The position numbers and the translations under genes are program-made. From Mobilicoccus massiliensis (GTDB lineage: Bacteria > Actinomycetota > Actinomycetes > Actinomycetales > Dermatophilaceae): 64,000 nucleotides of DNA. Shown here one piece after another: positions 43,944 to 54,727 of the stretch. Numbering within the stretch: the first letter of the stretch is position 1; each line of letters starts with the position of its first letter. The notes under the pieces are model-generated. The model searched no databases and had not been told where the DNA came from. It worked only from the letters and a program-made list of their open reading frames with translations. Location of the stretch: the NCBI RefSeq assembly GCF_000826525.2, contig NZ_LN651325.1:124001-188000 (forward strand), read 5' to 3'.

Positions 43944-43976
43944 GACGCGGCGCCGCCGGACCGGCGGCGCCGCGTC
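43944..43976 (+). terminator. Intercistronic hairpin between binding-protein and permease genes
   Basis: Perfect arms GACGCGGCGCCGCCG (43944-43958) and CGGCGGCGCCGCGTC (43962-43976) with a GAC loop. No T-run. Such a structure would reduce read-through or protect the upstream mRNA, giving more binding protein than permease. Confidence 0.7.
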
Positions 43977-43995
43977 CTGATCGTCAGGAGTGCCG

Positions 43996-44847
43996 TTGTC
44001 CTCCACCACCACCGACCCGGCGGCCACACCCGCGCCGCGCACGGGTCGTCGCAAGCGAACCGGATCGCCGCGCAAACGCGCCCAGCGGATCAGGCTCGTG
44101 CAGTACGCCGTCCTCGCGGTCGTCGTCGCCATCGCCGTCGCGGTCGCGGACTGGCCGCAGATCGGCAAGGTCTTCTTCCGGCCCGATCTCATCGGGCTCA
44201 CCCTCGAGCAGGGGCTGCTGCGAGCCTTCGGCAACACGCTCGCGTACTCCGCGGGCGCGTTCGTGTTCGGTCTCGTGCTGGGCACGATCCTCGCGCTCAT
44301 GCGCCTCTCGCAGGTCGCGCCGTACCGGATGCTCGCCTCGATCTACATCGAGTTCTTCCGCGGCGTGCCGGCGCTCATCGTCTTCCTCGCGTTCGGCATG
44401 CTGCCGTTGGCGTTCCCCGGCCTGCAGATCCCGTTCGGCACGTACGGCACGGTGTGGAGCGCCCTCGGGCTCGTCAGCGCGGCCTACATGGCCGAGACGA
44501 TCCGCGCCGGCATCCAGGCCGTGCCCAAGGGGCAGGTCGAGGCGGCGCGGTCGCTCGGGATGTCGTCCGGTCAGGCGCTGCGGCGCATCGTACTGCCGCA
44601 GGCGTTCCGCATCATCCTGCCGCCGCTGACCAACGAGTTCATCCTCGTGACCAAGGACAGCTCGCTCGTGTACGTCATCGGGCTCTCGCGCGGCGCCTAC
44701 GAGCTGACGAAGTACGGCAAGGACCTCTCCAACGCCAACGCCAACCTCACGCCGCTCGTGCTCGCCGGCTTCACCTACCTGCTCATCACCCTGCCCCTCG
44801 CCTACGCCGTGCGCCGGCTCGAGGCCAAGAACGCGAGAGGACGCTGA
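43996..44847 (+). CDS. Amino-acid ABC transporter permease
   Basis: 283 aa. HisM/GlnP-type permease with a Lys/Arg-rich N-terminus and five to six membrane segments. Typical blocks: [40 protein letters not shown], and [20 protein letters not shown], the ATPase-coupling EAA loop. A TTG start at 43996 is proposed because AGGAG (43986-43990) lies 5 nt upstream; the GTG at 43990 overlaps that site and is less likely. Cotranscribed with the ATPase gene. Confidence 0.9.
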   Translation: MSSTTTDPAATPAPRTGRRKRTGSPRKRAQRIRLVQYAVLAVVVAIAVAVADWPQIGKVFFRPDLIGLTLEQGLLRAFGNTLAYSAGAFVFGLVLGTILALMRLSQVAPYRMLASIYIEFFRGVPALIVFLAFGMLPLAFPGLQIPFGTYGTVWSALGLVSAAYMAETIRAGIQAVPKGQVEAARSLGMSSGQALRRIVLPQAFRIILPPLTNEFILVTKDSSLVYVIGLSRGAYELTKYGKDLSNANANLTPLVLAGFTYLLITLPLAYAVRRLEAKNARGR

Positions 44848-44848
44848 C

Positions 44849-45772
44849 ATGTCGACCTCGGCATCGGCTGCCACGGCGCAGCCCGCCCGTTCCGACGACG
44901 CGGTGGTCGTCGTCTCCGACCTGCACAAGTCCTTCGGCGATGTCGAGGTGCTCAAGGGCATCGACCTGTCGATCCGCCGCGGTGAGGTGGTCTGCGTCAT
45001 CGGGCCCTCGGGGTCGGGCAAGTCGACGTTGCTGCGCTGCGTCAACCTCCTCGAACAGCCGACGAAGGGGAGCATCCACGTCGACGGCGAGGACATCACC
45101 GATCCGGACTGCGACATCGACGACGTGCGCAGCCGCCTGGGCATGGTGTTCCAGCAGTTCAACCTGTTTCCGCACCTCACCGCGCTCGGCAACTGCATGC
45201 TCGCCCAGACCCAGGTGCTCGGCCGTTCCCGCCGCGAGGCCCGTGAGACGGCGCAACGCAACCTCGACCGCGTCGGGCTGGGGGAGCGCGGCGACGCCCA
45301 CCCGGCGCAGCTCTCCGGTGGCCAGCAGCAGCGCGTCGCCATCGCGCGGGCGCTGTCGATGGATCCCGAGCTCATGCTCTTCGACGAGCCCACGTCGGCA
45401 CTGGACCCCGAGCTCGTCGGCGACGTGCTCTCGGTCATGCGGCTGCTCGCCAAGGAGGGCATGACGATGATGGTCGTCACCCACGAGATGGCGTTCGCAC
45501 GCGATGTCGCCGACCGGGTGATCTTCATGGACGGCGGGGTCATCGTCGAGGAGGGCGACCCGCACCAGGTCATCGGCAACCCCCGCGAGGACCGTACGCG
45601 CACCTTCCTCCAACGCGTCCTCGACCCGACGCACGTCGACCCGGGATCGGTCGACGCGCACTACGCCGAGCTGCACCGCACCAACCCCGCCGGCATCGCG
45701 CCCGCCGAGTTGGGCGCCCCGCAGCGAGGTGACGTGGGGGGCCCGGCGTCACCGGGCCCCGACGTGCGGTAG
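44849..45772 (+). CDS. Amino-acid ABC transporter ATPase, GlnQ-like
   Basis: 307 aa. Walker [22 protein letters not shown]-loop [15 protein letters not shown], signature [20 protein letters not shown], Walker [15 protein letters not shown] and switch His in [15 protein letters not shown]: the polar amino-acid subfamily. The C-terminus extends about 45 residues beyond the usual end (from about residue 262, after [11 protein letters not shown]) with Pro/Gly-rich sequence. ATG one base after the permease stop. A hairpin follows at 45797-45827. Confidence 0.93.
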   Translation: MSTSASAATAQPARSDDAVVVVSDLHKSFGDVEVLKGIDLSIRRGEVVCVIGPSGSGKSTLLRCVNLLEQPTKGSIHVDGEDITDPDCDIDDVRSRLGMVFQQFNLFPHLTALGNCMLAQTQVLGRSRREARETAQRNLDRVGLGERGDAHPAQLSGGQQQRVAIARALSMDPELMLFDEPTSALDPELVGDVLSVMRLLAKEGMTMMVVTHEMAFARDVADRVIFMDGGVIVEEGDPHQVIGNPREDRTRTFLQRVLDPTHVDPGSVDAHYAELHRTNPAGIAPAELGAPQRGDVGGPASPGPDVR

Positions 45773-45796
45773 CCACGGCGTCGTGGCATGACGGGT

Positions 45797-45827
45797 CGGG
45801 TCCACTCGCGCGAGCGGGCCGGACCCG
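45797..45827 (+). terminator. Probable terminator of the amino-acid transporter operon
   Basis: CGGGTCC (45797-45803) pairs with GGACCCG (45821-45827); the loop contains an additional CTCGCGCGAG self-complementary segment. Confidence 0.5.
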
Positions 45828-45914
45828 TACCCGCCCGTGTCTGTTCACGTGGCGCCCAGCGGTGTTGACGCACGTCACGTCACGAGCGTGGGGTCGATCG
45901 TCAGGCTCAGCCCC

Positions 45915-45920
45915 TATCCT
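45915..45920 (+). promoter_or_regulatory. -10 hexamer TATCCT, leaderless-type spacing
   Basis: TATCCT ends 6 nt before the GTG start of murI; a possible -35 (GTCGAT, 45893-45898) is 16 nt upstream. No Shine-Dalgarno is present, so the murI mRNA is probably leaderless. Confidence 0.5.
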
Positions 45921-45926
45921 GCTCGG

Positions 45927-46736
45927 GTGCAGCAGGACGCGCCGATCGGCATCTTCGACTCCGGGTACGGGGGCCTCACGGTGGCGCGCGCCGTGTTGGA
46001 TCAGCTTCCGGACGAGCCCGTCGCCTACCTCGGCGACACCGCCCGCGCGCCCTACGGCCCGCGGCCGATAGCCGAGACCCGCCGCTTCGCTCTGGAGTGC
46101 CTCGACTCGCTCGTCGAGTCCGGCGTCAAGGCGCTGGTCATCGCGTGCAACACCGCGAGCGCGGCGATGCTGCACGACGCCCGCGAACGGTACGACGTGC
46201 CGGTCATCGAGGTCATCCGCCCCGCGGTGCGCCGGGCGGCGGCCGCGACGCGCGACAACGTCGTCGGGGTCATCTCCACCGAGGGCACCCACCGCAGCCG
46301 TGCGTACGTCGACGCGTTCGCGGCGGCACCTCAGATCCAGGTCGTCTCCCAGCCGTGTCCGCGGTTCGTGGAGTTCGTCGAGGCCGGGATCACCGGCGGT
46401 GACGAGCTGCTCGCCGTGGCCCACGGCTACCTCGAGCCGGTGGCCGCTGCCGGGGTCGACACGCTCATCCTCGGCTGCACGCACTATCCGCTGCTCACCG
46501 GTGTCATCAGCTACGTCATGGGCGATCTCGTCACGCTGGTGTCCTCCGCCGAGGAGACGGCCAAGGACGTCTACCGGGTGCTCGCCGACGCGGACGCCTT
46601 GCGCCCCCAGGGGTCGCCGCCGCCGGTGCACCACTTCCACACGACCGGTGACCCGGCCGAGTTCGCCCGCCTCGCAAGGCGGTTTCTCGGCCCCGAGATC
46701 GGTCACCTCAACCTCGCGCAGGGAGGGCTCTCATGA
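45927..46736 (+). CDS. murI: Glutamate racemase
   Basis: 269 aa. Interconverts L- and D-glutamate for peptidoglycan. The two catalytic Cys are in [12 protein letters not shown] and [14 protein letters not shown]; the N-terminus [20 protein letters not shown] and [11 protein letters not shown] are typical. The GTG at [11 protein letters not shown] is chosen over upstream in-frame codons because it sits 6 nt after a -10 hexamer. Its stop overlaps the next gene as ATGA. Head of the murI/Rv1339-like/rph/rdgB block known from mycobacteria. Confidence 0.96.
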   Translation: MQQDAPIGIFDSGYGGLTVARAVLDQLPDEPVAYLGDTARAPYGPRPIAETRRFALECLDSLVESGVKALVIACNTASAAMLHDARERYDVPVIEVIRPAVRRAAAATRDNVVGVISTEGTHRSRAYVDAFAAAPQIQVVSQPCPRFVEFVEAGITGGDELLAVAHGYLEPVAAAGVDTLILGCTHYPLLTGVISYVMGDLVTLVSSAEETAKDVYRVLADADALRPQGSPPPVHHFHTTGDPAEFARLARRFLGPEIGHLNLAQGGLS

Positions 46737-47500
46737 GGTTCACGGTGATCGGCTGCTCGGGTTCGATGCCCGGCCCCGCCTCTCCGGCGTCGTGCTATCT
46801 CGTGCAGGCCGAACACGAGGGCCGCACGTGGAGCATCGCGCTCGATCTCGGCAACGGATCGACCGGCCCGATGCGCTCCTTCCTCGACCCGATCGACCTC
46901 GACGCGGTCGTGCTCAGCCATTTGCACCCCGACCACTGCCTCGACGTGTGCAGCCTGTACGTCGCGATCAACTACACCCCGGGACGGTCGAGGGAGAGCC
47001 GGATGCCGGTGTACGCGCCGCCCGGTGCGCACGAACGCCTGGGCCGGGCGTACGGGGTCGAGCAGCCCGAGAACCTCGACGGTCGCTACGAGTTCGTCGA
47101 CCTCGTGGCGCGCCGGCCGTTCACGGTGGGGCCGTTCACGATCACTCCCGTGCCCGTCTTCCACCCCGTCGAGGCGTACGGGCTGCGTGTCGAGGCCGAT
47201 GGCGCCGTGCTCGCGTACACGGGCGACACCGACATCTGCCCCGAGCTCTCCGAACTGTGCGCAGATGCGGACCTCGTCCTCGCCGACTGCGCCTACGTCG
47301 ACGGTCGTGACGACAGTGAGGGTGTGCACATGAGCGGTTCGAAATGCGCCCGCGCCGCCCTCGACGCCGGGGGAGTGAAACGCCTCATGCTCACCCACAT
47401 CCCCGCGTGGAACGATCCCGAGGTGTGCCGCGCCCAGGCGGCCGCGATCTGGCCCGGTGACGTCGAGATCGCCCGCCCCCTCGCGACCTACGACCTCTGA
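46733..47500 (+). CDS. MBL-fold hydrolase, Rv1339-like (atypical cAMP phosphodiesterase)
   Basis: 255 aa. Metallo-beta-lactamase fold with [20 protein letters not shown] as the metal-binding HXHXDH motif, further His in [13 protein letters not shown] and LTHIPAW, and [13 protein letters not shown] carrying the bridging Asp. The position between murI and rph matches M. tuberculosis Rv1339, reported as an atypical 3',5'-cAMP phosphodiesterase, so this activity is the best guess. Translationally coupled to murI by a 4-nt overlap. tRNA 3'-processing RNase Z is a distant alternative. Confidence 0.88.
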   Translation: MRFTVIGCSGSMPGPASPASCYLVQAEHEGRTWSIALDLGNGSTGPMRSFLDPIDLDAVVLSHLHPDHCLDVCSLYVAINYTPGRSRESRMPVYAPPGAHERLGRAYGVEQPENLDGRYEFVDLVARRPFTVGPFTITPVPVFHPVEAYGLRVEADGAVLAYTGDTDICPELSELCADADLVLADCAYVDGRDDSEGVHMSGSKCARAALDAGGVKRLMLTHIPAWNDPEVCRAQAAAIWPGDVEIARPLATYDL

Positions 47501-47505
47501 TCGCG

Positions 47506-47585
47506 CCGAGGCAGCCGCGGATTCCGCCCCTCGTGCTCGAACGGGGGGTCTCGGGGCGAACGAGCGGAATCCCCGGCTGTCTCGG
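47506..47585. repeat. 21-bp inverted repeat between the Rv1339-like gene and rph
   Basis: Arms at 47506-47526 (starting CCGAGGCAGCCG) and 47565-47585 (ending CGGCTGTCTCGG) match over 19 of 21 positions, with a 38-nt spacer. It may act as a terminator for the murI operon, just before the rph promoter, though the loop is long for that. Confidence 0.6.
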
Positions 47586-47604
47586 CGTGCTTGAGCCCCA
47601 CCCG

Positions 47605-47610
47605 TAGGCT
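47605..47610 (+). promoter_or_regulatory. -10 hexamer TAGGCT, leaderless-type spacing
   Basis: TAGGCT ends 6 nt before the ATG of rph. No Shine-Dalgarno is present. Confidence 0.5.
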
Positions 47611-47616
47611 GGCGCC

Positions 47617-48381
47617 ATGAGCACCGACGCGACTCCCGCGCGCCACGACGGCCGCCTGCCCGGCCAACTGCGCGACATCCGCATCACCCGCAACTGGCTC
47701 GACCACGCGGAGGGGAGCGTGCTCGTCGAGTTCGGACGCACCCGCGTGTTGTGCGCGGCGTCGTTCACGCCGGGGGTGCCGCGCTGGCGCAAGGGCAGCG
47801 GGTTGGGTTGGGTCACGGCGGAGTACGCGATGCTGCCGCGCTCGACGAACACCCGCAGCGACCGGGAGTCGGTCAAGGGCCGCATCGGCGGACGCACGCA
47901 CGAGATCTCGCGCCTCGTCGGGCGCAGCCTGCGTGCGGTCGTCGATCTCGCCGCCCTCGGCGAGAACACGATCGTCCTCGACTGCGACGTGCTCCAAGCC
48001 GATGGCGGCACGCGAACCGCGGCCATCACCGGTGCGTACGTCGCGCTCGCCGACGCGGTTACGACGGGCAAGGCGATGGGGGCGATCTCGCGTTCCGCGA
48101 CACCGCTGACCGGCTCGGTCGCCGCCGTGAGCGTCGGCATCGTCGGAGGCGAGCCGGTGTGCGATCTCGACTACGTCGAGGACGTCGACGCCGGCACCGA
48201 CATGAACGTCGTCATGACCGGTGACGGTCGCTTCGTCGAAGTGCAGGGCACCGCCGAGGGCGAGCCGTTCGACCGGGAGCTGCTCGGGCGCCTGCTCGAT
48301 CTCGCGACCGACGGATGCGCCGAGCTCACGCGTCTGCAGGCCGATGCCCTGGCCGGGCAGGCACGGGAGCGTCTGGCATGA
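47617..48381 (+). CDS. rph: Ribonuclease PH
   Basis: 254 aa. Phosphorolytic 3'-to-5' exonuclease that trims tRNA and rRNA ends. Conserved parts: [20 protein letters not shown], the substrate-binding [60 protein letters not shown] and the catalytic Asp region [20 protein letters not shown]. Its stop overlaps the rdgB start as ATGA. The start is supported by the leaderless promoter signal. Confidence 0.97.
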   Translation: MSTDATPARHDGRLPGQLRDIRITRNWLDHAEGSVLVEFGRTRVLCAASFTPGVPRWRKGSGLGWVTAEYAMLPRSTNTRSDRESVKGRIGGRTHEISRLVGRSLRAVVDLAALGENTIVLDCDVLQADGGTRTAAITGAYVALADAVTTGKAMGAISRSATPLTGSVAAVSVGIVGGEPVCDLDYVEDVDAGTDMNVVMTGDGRFVEVQGTAEGEPFDRELLGRLLDLATDGCAELTRLQADALAGQARERLA

Positions 48382-48992
48382 GCGACCGCCGGATCGTCCT
48401 CGCCACCCGCAATCCCGGCAAGGTCGTCGAGCTGCGGGCCATCCTCGCCGACGTGCTGGAGGAGCTCGGTCTCGAGCTCGTCGGGGTGACCGAATTCCCC
48501 GACGTCGCCGACGTGCGTGAGACGGGCGTCACCTTCGTCGAGAACGCGACGCTCAAGGCGCGCGCCGTCGCCGAGGCGACGGGGCTGCCCGCGCTCGCCG
48601 ACGATTCCGGGCTCGCGGTCGACGTGCTCGGCGGGGCGCCGGGAGTGTTCAGCGCCCGATGGTCCGGCCGCCACGGCGACGACGAGGCCAACCTGCGCCT
48701 GCTGCTCGCCCAGGTCGCCGACGTGCCCGACGAGCACCGGGGCGCGGCGTTCGTCTGCAGCGCCGTGCTCGCGCTGCCCGACGGACGGATCGCCGACCGC
48801 GAGGGACGGTTCCCCGGCACGCTGACGCGCGAGCCCCGCGGCGCGGGCGGTTTCGGCTACGACCCCATCCTCCAGGTCGCCGGCGACAGCCGCACCGCAG
48901 CCGAGCTCGACCCCGCCGAGAAGAACGCGATCTCCCACCGCGGCAAAGCGTTTCGCGCGCTCGCCGACGACCTGCGCCGCCTCCTGGGCTGA
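48378..48992 (+). CDS. rdgB: dITP/XTP pyrophosphatase (Ham1 family)
   Basis: 204 aa. Removes non-canonical purine nucleotides (dITP, ITP, XTP) from the pool. The signature [36 protein letters not shown] with RWSG, the FGYDPILQ segment and the final [10 protein letters not shown] are all present. ATG overlaps the rph stop by 4 nt, as in other actinobacteria. A tRNA-Leu gene on the opposite strand follows. Confidence 0.96.
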   Translation: MSDRRIVLATRNPGKVVELRAILADVLEELGLELVGVTEFPDVADVRETGVTFVENATLKARAVAEATGLPALADDSGLAVDVLGGAPGVFSARWSGRHGDDEANLRLLLAQVADVPDEHRGAAFVCSAVLALPDGRIADREGRFPGTLTREPRGAGGFGYDPILQVAGDSRTAAELDPAEKNAISHRGKAFRALADDLRRLLG

Positions 48993-49007
48993 AGGATCAT
49001 TCGTCGG

Positions 49008-49089
49008 TGCGGAAGGCGGGACTCGAACCCGCACGCCCGTGGGCACAGGAACCTAAATCCTGCGTGTCTGCCAGTTCCACCACTCCCGC
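49008..49089 (-). tRNA. tRNA-Leu (anticodon TAG)
   Basis: On the minus strand GCGGGAG (acceptor 5' side) pairs with CTTCCGC at the 3' side, discriminator A. The anticodon stem CAGGA/TCCTG encloses loop TTTAGGT with anticodon TAG. The long variable arm (GTGCCCACGGGCG region) and T-arm GCGGGTTCGAGTCCCGC fit a class II tRNA-Leu. CCA is not encoded. Confidence 0.93.
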
Positions 49090-49228
49090 GTCCGACCGAA
49101 CATTAGCGGGGGCTTGTCGGTCTCGGCGTTCGGGGCGGCCACGCTGGACGCAACCGTTCGGACGCGTGGACCGTGCCGAGGCGTGAGGGTGGAAAGCGGG
49201 GAGCGTTGCCGCCCTGCGCGTCTCCGCG

Positions 49229-49705
49229 TCAGGCCGGGAGCTCGACTCCCAGCGTCTTGGCGAGGGAGGCGACGTGACCCTTGGCCCGCACGTTGTACTT
49301 CGCGAGCTCGATACGGCCGTCCTCGTCGATGACGAACGTCGAGCGGATCACACCGACGGTCTTCTTGCCGTACATCGTCTTCTCGCCGTAGGCGCCGTAC
49401 GCGGTGAGAACGGACTTGTCGGGGTCGGAGAGCAGCGGGAACGTCAGCTGCTCCTTCTCGACGAACCGGGCGAGCTTCTCGGGCGCGTCCGGGGAGAGGC
49501 CGTACACGGCGTACCCGGCCCCGGTGAAGGGCTCGAGAGAGTCCCGGAAGTCGCAGGCCTGCGTCGTACACCCGGGCGTCATCGCCGCGGGGTAGGCGTA
49601 GAGGACGACCTTGCGTCCGCGCAGGTCGGCCAGCGACACCTGCGCACCGGTGTCGGAGGTGAGGGTGAATTCGGGGGCGGGATCGCCCGGCTCGAGACGG
49701 GGCAT
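49229..49705 (-). CDS. bcp: Thiol peroxidase, Bcp-type peroxiredoxin
   Basis: 158 aa. Atypical 2-Cys peroxiredoxin of the PrxQ/Bcp group with peroxidatic and resolving Cys five residues apart in MTPGCTTQACDFRDS. It reduces hydrogen peroxide and organic hydroperoxides with thioredoxin. The N-terminus GDPAPEFTLTSDTGAQVSLA and the Arg in GVIRSTFVIDEDGRI are typical. The ATG is chosen because AGGAG precedes it and the length is right. Confidence 0.94.
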   Translation of the reverse strand: MPRLEPGDPAPEFTLTSDTGAQVSLADLRGRKVVLYAYPAAMTPGCTTQACDFRDSLEPFTGAGYAVYGLSPDAPEKLARFVEKEQLTFPLLSDPDKSVLTAYGAYGEKTMYGKKTVGVIRSTFVIDEDGRIELAKYNVRAKGHVASLAKTLGVELPA

Positions 49706-49931
49706 GGAAGGCTCCTGAAGACGGTGGACGCGGGCGTCGCGGCGCGGTCCTGGGCGGCCCCCGCAGGCGAACACGATCGGCTCGTCGACGCGGCGGGCTG
49801 CATGGAACAGGCCGGTCACGGGTAGGTTATCGTCGCAGGGACCCGATATTCGCGGGCCCGGCACCGGTCACCTGCCGAGGTGTCCGGTAGACCGAGAGCC
49901 ATCAGCCGAGAACGCCGAGAAGGAGCCGTCG

Positions 49932-50198
49932 ATGAGCGCCAAGGACAACCGGTCACTCGACGAGATCGAGAAGGACATCGCGAGGAACCGGGACAACCTC
50001 GCCGCCGCGATCGACGAGTTGGCGTTCCGGGTCAAGCCGGGCAACATCGTCAAGCGCCAGGCCGCCGAGGCCAGGGGATTTTTCGACCGCAGCACGCGCA
50101 ACTCCGACGGGTCGCTGCGCATGGAGATCGTCGGCCCGGTCGCCGGCGCCGCGGTCCTGCTCGTCGCGCTCGCGATCTTCAACCGAGTGCGCGACTGA
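49932..50198 (+). CDS. DUF3618 family membrane protein
   Basis: 88 aa. Small actinobacterial protein: an N-terminal helix (SLDEIEKDIARNRDNLAAAI, DELAFRVKPGNIVKRQA) and one transmembrane helix near residues 66-84 (IVGPVAGAAVLLVALAIF). Function unknown; related proteins are often near envelope-stress genes. ATG with a GAAGGAGCCGTCG leader. Convergent with kbl, a strong hairpin lying between. Confidence 0.85.
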   Translation: MSAKDNRSLDEIEKDIARNRDNLAAAIDELAFRVKPGNIVKRQAAEARGFFDRSTRNSDGSLRMEIVGPVAGAAVLLVALAIFNRVRD

Positions 50199-50221
50199 CG
50201 AGCAGCGCTCACCACACGCCA

Positions 50222-50265
50222 CGACGGGACGGTCACCTTCTGTAGTGAAGGTGACCGTCCCGTCG
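50222..50265. terminator. Strong bidirectional terminator
   Basis: Perfect 19-bp stem, CGACGGGACGGTCACCTTC (50222-50240) with its complement at 50247-50265 and loop TGTAGT, between convergent DUF3618 and kbl genes. Confidence 0.9.
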
Positions 50266-50290
50266 CGTGTGCCGGTCGCCCGGCCCGGGT

Positions 50291-51481
<1,191 letters not shown>

Positions 51482-51521
51482 CGGGATCTCTCGATTCTCG
51501 TTCGGGAGCGTCGTCGCGCGC

Positions 51522-52568
51522 TCAGAGCGTTCCGGCGATGTCGAGCACGACCTTGCCACAGTCGCCCGAGCGGGCCGCCTCCCATGCCTTGGGCCACTCC
51601 TCGAGCGGGAACGTGTGGGTGATGACCGAGCTCACGGTCTGGCGGAGCAGCGCGGAGTTCTGCATCATCGCGCTCGCGGCGTACCAGGTCTCGAACATCT
51701 CACGGCCGTAGACGCCCTTGATCGTCAGCATGTGGGTGATGACCTTGCCGAAGTCGATGGCGAACCCCTCCTTCGGCAGCCCGAGCAGGGCGATGCGGCC
51801 GCCGTGGTTCATGTTCTCGATGCCCTCGCGCAGCGCCGCCGGGTTGCCCGACATCTCGAGGGCGACGTCGAAGCCCTCGCTCATGCCGAGCTTGTCCTGC
51901 GCCTCGCGGATGCGCGTGGTCGCGACGTTGACGACGAGGTCGGCTCCGGCCTGGCTTGCGAGACCCAGACGGTAGTCGGAGACGTCGGTGACGACGATGT
52001 AGCGGGCTCCGGCGTGGCGCGCGATGGCGGCGGCCATGACCCCGATGGGGCCGGCGCCGGTGATGAGCACGTCCTCGCCGACGAGGGGGAACATGAGCGC
52101 CGTGTGCGTCGCGTTGCCGAGCGGGTCGAACAGGGCACCGACCTCCGGACGCATGTCGTCGGGCTGCACCCACACGTTGGTGGCGGGGATGACGACGTAC
52201 TCCGCGAACGCCCCGTCGCGGTTGACCCCGACGCTGTTGACCGCGATGCACATCTGGCGGCGCCCGGCGCGGCAGTTGCGGCAAACCCCGCAGACGACGT
52301 GCCCCTCGCCGGAGGCCTTCTGTCCCACCCGGCACGACGTGACGTCCTCGCCGACCTCGACGATCTCTCCGAAGAACTCGTGCCCGAGCGTCATCGGCGG
52401 ATGCACCTGCGCCGCCGCCCAGTCGTCCCACTGCTCGAGATGCAGGTCGGTGCCGCACAGCCCGGCGGCCAGCACCTTGATCTTCACGTCGCCCGGGCCA
52501 CACTCGGGCTCGGGCCGGTCGACGAGTTCGAGGCTGGGGCCGGCGTGGGTCTTGGCGAGTGCCTTCAT
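51522..52568 (-). CDS. tdh: L-threonine 3-dehydrogenase
   Basis: 348 aa. Zn-dependent medium-chain dehydrogenase that oxidises threonine to 2-amino-3-oxobutyrate. Catalytic zinc ligands are in [18 protein letters not shown] and [12 protein letters not shown]; structural zinc Cys in [15 protein letters not shown]; the NAD-binding [18 protein letters not shown] follows. The ATG has AAGGAG 7 nt upstream. First gene of tdh-kbl. Confidence 0.95.
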   Translation of the reverse strand: MKALAKTHAGPSLELVDRPEPECGPGDVKIKVLAAGLCGTDLHLEQWDDWAAAQVHPPMTLGHEFFGEIVEVGEDVTSCRVGQKASGEGHVVCGVCRNCRAGRRQMCIAVNSVGVNRDGAFAEYVVIPATNVWVQPDDMRPEVGALFDPLGNATHTALMFPLVGEDVLITGAGPIGVMAAAIARHAGARYIVVTDVSDYRLGLASQAGADLVVNVATTRIREAQDKLGMSEGFDVALEMSGNPAALREGIENMNHGGRIALLGLPKEGFAIDFGKVITHMLTIKGVYGREMFETWYAASAMMQNSALLRQTVSSVITHTFPLEEWPKAWEAARSGDCGKVVLDIAGTL

Positions 52569-52742
52569 GTCTGTCTCCTTCGACGGTCAGGTCTCACCGT
52601 AAGTCCGCAGGTCATGTCGTGACCGGCGTTCCGGGAGTGAAGTCGGCGCTTTCGGCCGTCTCGTCCGTCACTGTCGGGAACCCAGCGTGACCAGCCGATT
52701 TCATGCTTTCCGTCGTCGTGCGGTAACGTTCTTCCTCGTTGC

Positions 52743-52815
52743 GCGCCATTAGCTCAATTGGCAGAGCAAGTGACTCTTAATCACTGGGTTCGGGGTTCGA
52801 GTCCCTGATGGCGCA
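52743..52815 (+). tRNA. tRNA-Lys (anticodon CTT)
   Basis: Acceptor GCGCCAT pairs with ATGGCGC; D-arm TAGCTCAATTGGCAGAGCA; anticodon stem GTGA/TCAC around CTCTTAA with anticodon CTT; T-arm GGGGTTCGAGTCCC. CCA is not encoded. The gene stands alone, with a TAACGT hexamer about 20 nt upstream as a possible -10. Confidence 0.95.
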
Positions 52816-53004
52816 CCGTTCTCCCACTTTCCGGGATCCACGCCCTCCCGCGCTCCTCGCGCCGGAGGGCGTTCTGGTGTCCGGGGAACGTGAGCCGGCG
52901 ACAGCCGCAGGCGCGGCCCCACTCAGGCGAGGCGAATCAGTGCCGATGGTCATCGTGCACCCGCAACCCCAACGGGTGATCGTCCTCGAAGGGTCTCTGC
53001 ACAC

Positions 53005-54669
53005 ATGTCCAACGGTTCGCCTCGGCGTATCAGCATTTTCGCCAAGATCCTCGCGGTCGGCATCGTCGGCATCCTCGGCGTCGTGCTGCTCGGCCTCACG
53101 GCCATCGTCGGCACGGCGCGGGCCAACGCGGCGGCCGAGCACCTGCGGGAGGTGGAGGTGGCCCGCGAGGCGCTCGCCGACCTGCACTACTCCGACGCCG
53201 ACGCCGGCACGTGGCTCGCCTTCTACGGCTGGGACACGCGACTCATCGGCCCCAAGGCGGCCGTCGCTCAGCCGGCCAAGGAGGGCACCAACCGCGCCGG
53301 TTTCGAGGCGGCGCAGAAGCGCGCGAAGGAGCAGCTCGCGTCGATGCCGACGGAAACGTTCGACGAGACCGACCGTCAGACGTTCGAGACGCTCAAGGGC
53401 GCGTGGAACAAGTTCTTCGAAGCGGACGCTCGGGCCGTCGAGGCGTACGCCAAGGGCGACCTCAAGGGCGGCGACCGCATCATCCAGGGCTCGAGTCTGC
53501 CGGGTGGCGGCGGAGCCGGGGCCGACGACGCGAACACCGCCTTCGCCGCCTACGGCGAGATCCTCGAGTCGGTGGGCAAGCTCCAGGAGAGCTTCGACGC
53601 CAAGCAGGCCCAGGCTCAGGCCGAGGCCACCGCTGCAAGCCGGACGACGCTCGTCACCACGGTCATCGGGCTCATCCTCTTCCCCGTCGTCGTGTTGCTC
53701 GTCGCCGTCTGGGTGAGCCGCGGCATCCGCACCGACCTGCGACGCGTCCACGGCTCCGTCGAGGCGCTCGGCCGCGGCGATCTGACCGTGCCGGCCGAGG
53801 CCCGGGCGAACGACGAGCTCGGTGACATGGCCGCCTCACTCGAGGAGGCGCGTCGCTCGATGGGCGAGCTCATCGCCTCGGTGGGCCGGGCGTCGGACGA
53901 GGTCGGCGAGGAGAGCGACCAGCTCACGCACACCTCCGACCGGCTCCGCTCGGTCTCCACGACGGCCTCGAGCGAGGTCAACCAGGCCGTGGGGGAGACC
54001 CAGGAGGTCGGCACCCACATCCAGACGCTCGCGGCGGGCACCGAGGAGCTCACCGCGTCCATCCAGGAGATCTCGCGTAGCACGCAGGACGCCGCCGACG
54101 TCGCCTCGCGGGCGGTCGCCGTCGCCGAGACGACGAACGAGACGGTGAGCAAGCTCGGCCAGTCCAGCGCCGAGATCGGCGCAGTCATCGCCGCGATCAC
54201 GAGCATCGCCGAGCAGACCAACCTGCTGGCCCTCAACGCGACGATCGAGGCCGCTCGCGCCGGGGAGGCCGGCAAGGGCTTCGCCGTCGTCGCCAACGAG
54301 GTCAAGGACCTGGCCCAGGAGACGTCCAAGGCCACCGAGGACATCGGTCGCCGTGTCGAGGCCATCCAGTCGGACACCGAGGCCGCCGTCGCCGCCATCG
54401 CCCAGATCGGTGCGATCATCGCGCAGATCAACGACACCCAGTCGACCATCGCCTCCGCGGTCGAGGAGCAGACCGCGACGACGAACGAGATGAGCCGCAA
54501 CGCGGCGGACGCCGCCCGCGCCTCTCAGGGCATCACGGGCCGGGTCACCGGGGTCTCCCGCGCCACCGACGACGCGAGTGCCTCGGCCACCGAGGCTCAG
54601 GCCCAGGCCGCCCGCCTCGCGGAGCGCGCTACCGAACTGCGCAGCCTCATCGGGCGGTTCACGATCTGA
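53005..54669 (+). CDS. Methyl-accepting chemotaxis protein
   Basis: 554 aa. Transmembrane helix 1 near residues 15-38, an extracellular sensor of about 175 residues, transmembrane helix 2 near 214-236, HAMP domain to about 290, then the signalling coiled coil. The hairpin tip is canonical ([40 protein letters not shown]). It passes ligand information to CheA-CheW and so implies a flagellar or other motility system elsewhere in the genome. The sensor's ligand is unknown. No chemotaxis partners are adjacent. Confidence 0.93.
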   Translation: MSNGSPRRISIFAKILAVGIVGILGVVLLGLTAIVGTARANAAAEHLREVEVAREALADLHYSDADAGTWLAFYGWDTRLIGPKAAVAQPAKEGTNRAGFEAAQKRAKEQLASMPTETFDETDRQTFETLKGAWNKFFEADARAVEAYAKGDLKGGDRIIQGSSLPGGGGAGADDANTAFAAYGEILESVGKLQESFDAKQAQAQAEATAASRTTLVTTVIGLILFPVVVLLVAVWVSRGIRTDLRRVHGSVEALGRGDLTVPAEARANDELGDMAASLEEARRSMGELIASVGRASDEVGEESDQLTHTSDRLRSVSTTASSEVNQAVGETQEVGTHIQTLAAGTEELTASIQEISRSTQDAADVASRAVAVAETTNETVSKLGQSSAEIGAVIAAITSIAEQTNLLALNATIEAARAGEAGKGFAVVANEVKDLAQETSKATEDIGRRVEAIQSDTEAAVAAIAQIGAIIAQINDTQSTIASAVEEQTATTNEMSRNAADAARASQGITGRVTGVSRATDDASASATEAQAQAARLAERATELRSLIGRFTI

Positions 54670-54682
54670 CCCACCCGGGACG

Positions 54683-54721
54683 AGGGCGGAGGCGAACGAC
54701 GCGGTCGGTCGCCTCCGCCCT
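54683..54721. terminator. Bidirectional terminator
   Basis: AGGGCGGAGGCGA (54683-54695) pairs with TCGCCTCCGCCCT (54709-54721), followed on the plus strand by TTTCG. It separates the chemoreceptor gene from a convergent membrane-protein gene. Confidence 0.8.
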
Positions 54722-54727
54722 TTCGTG

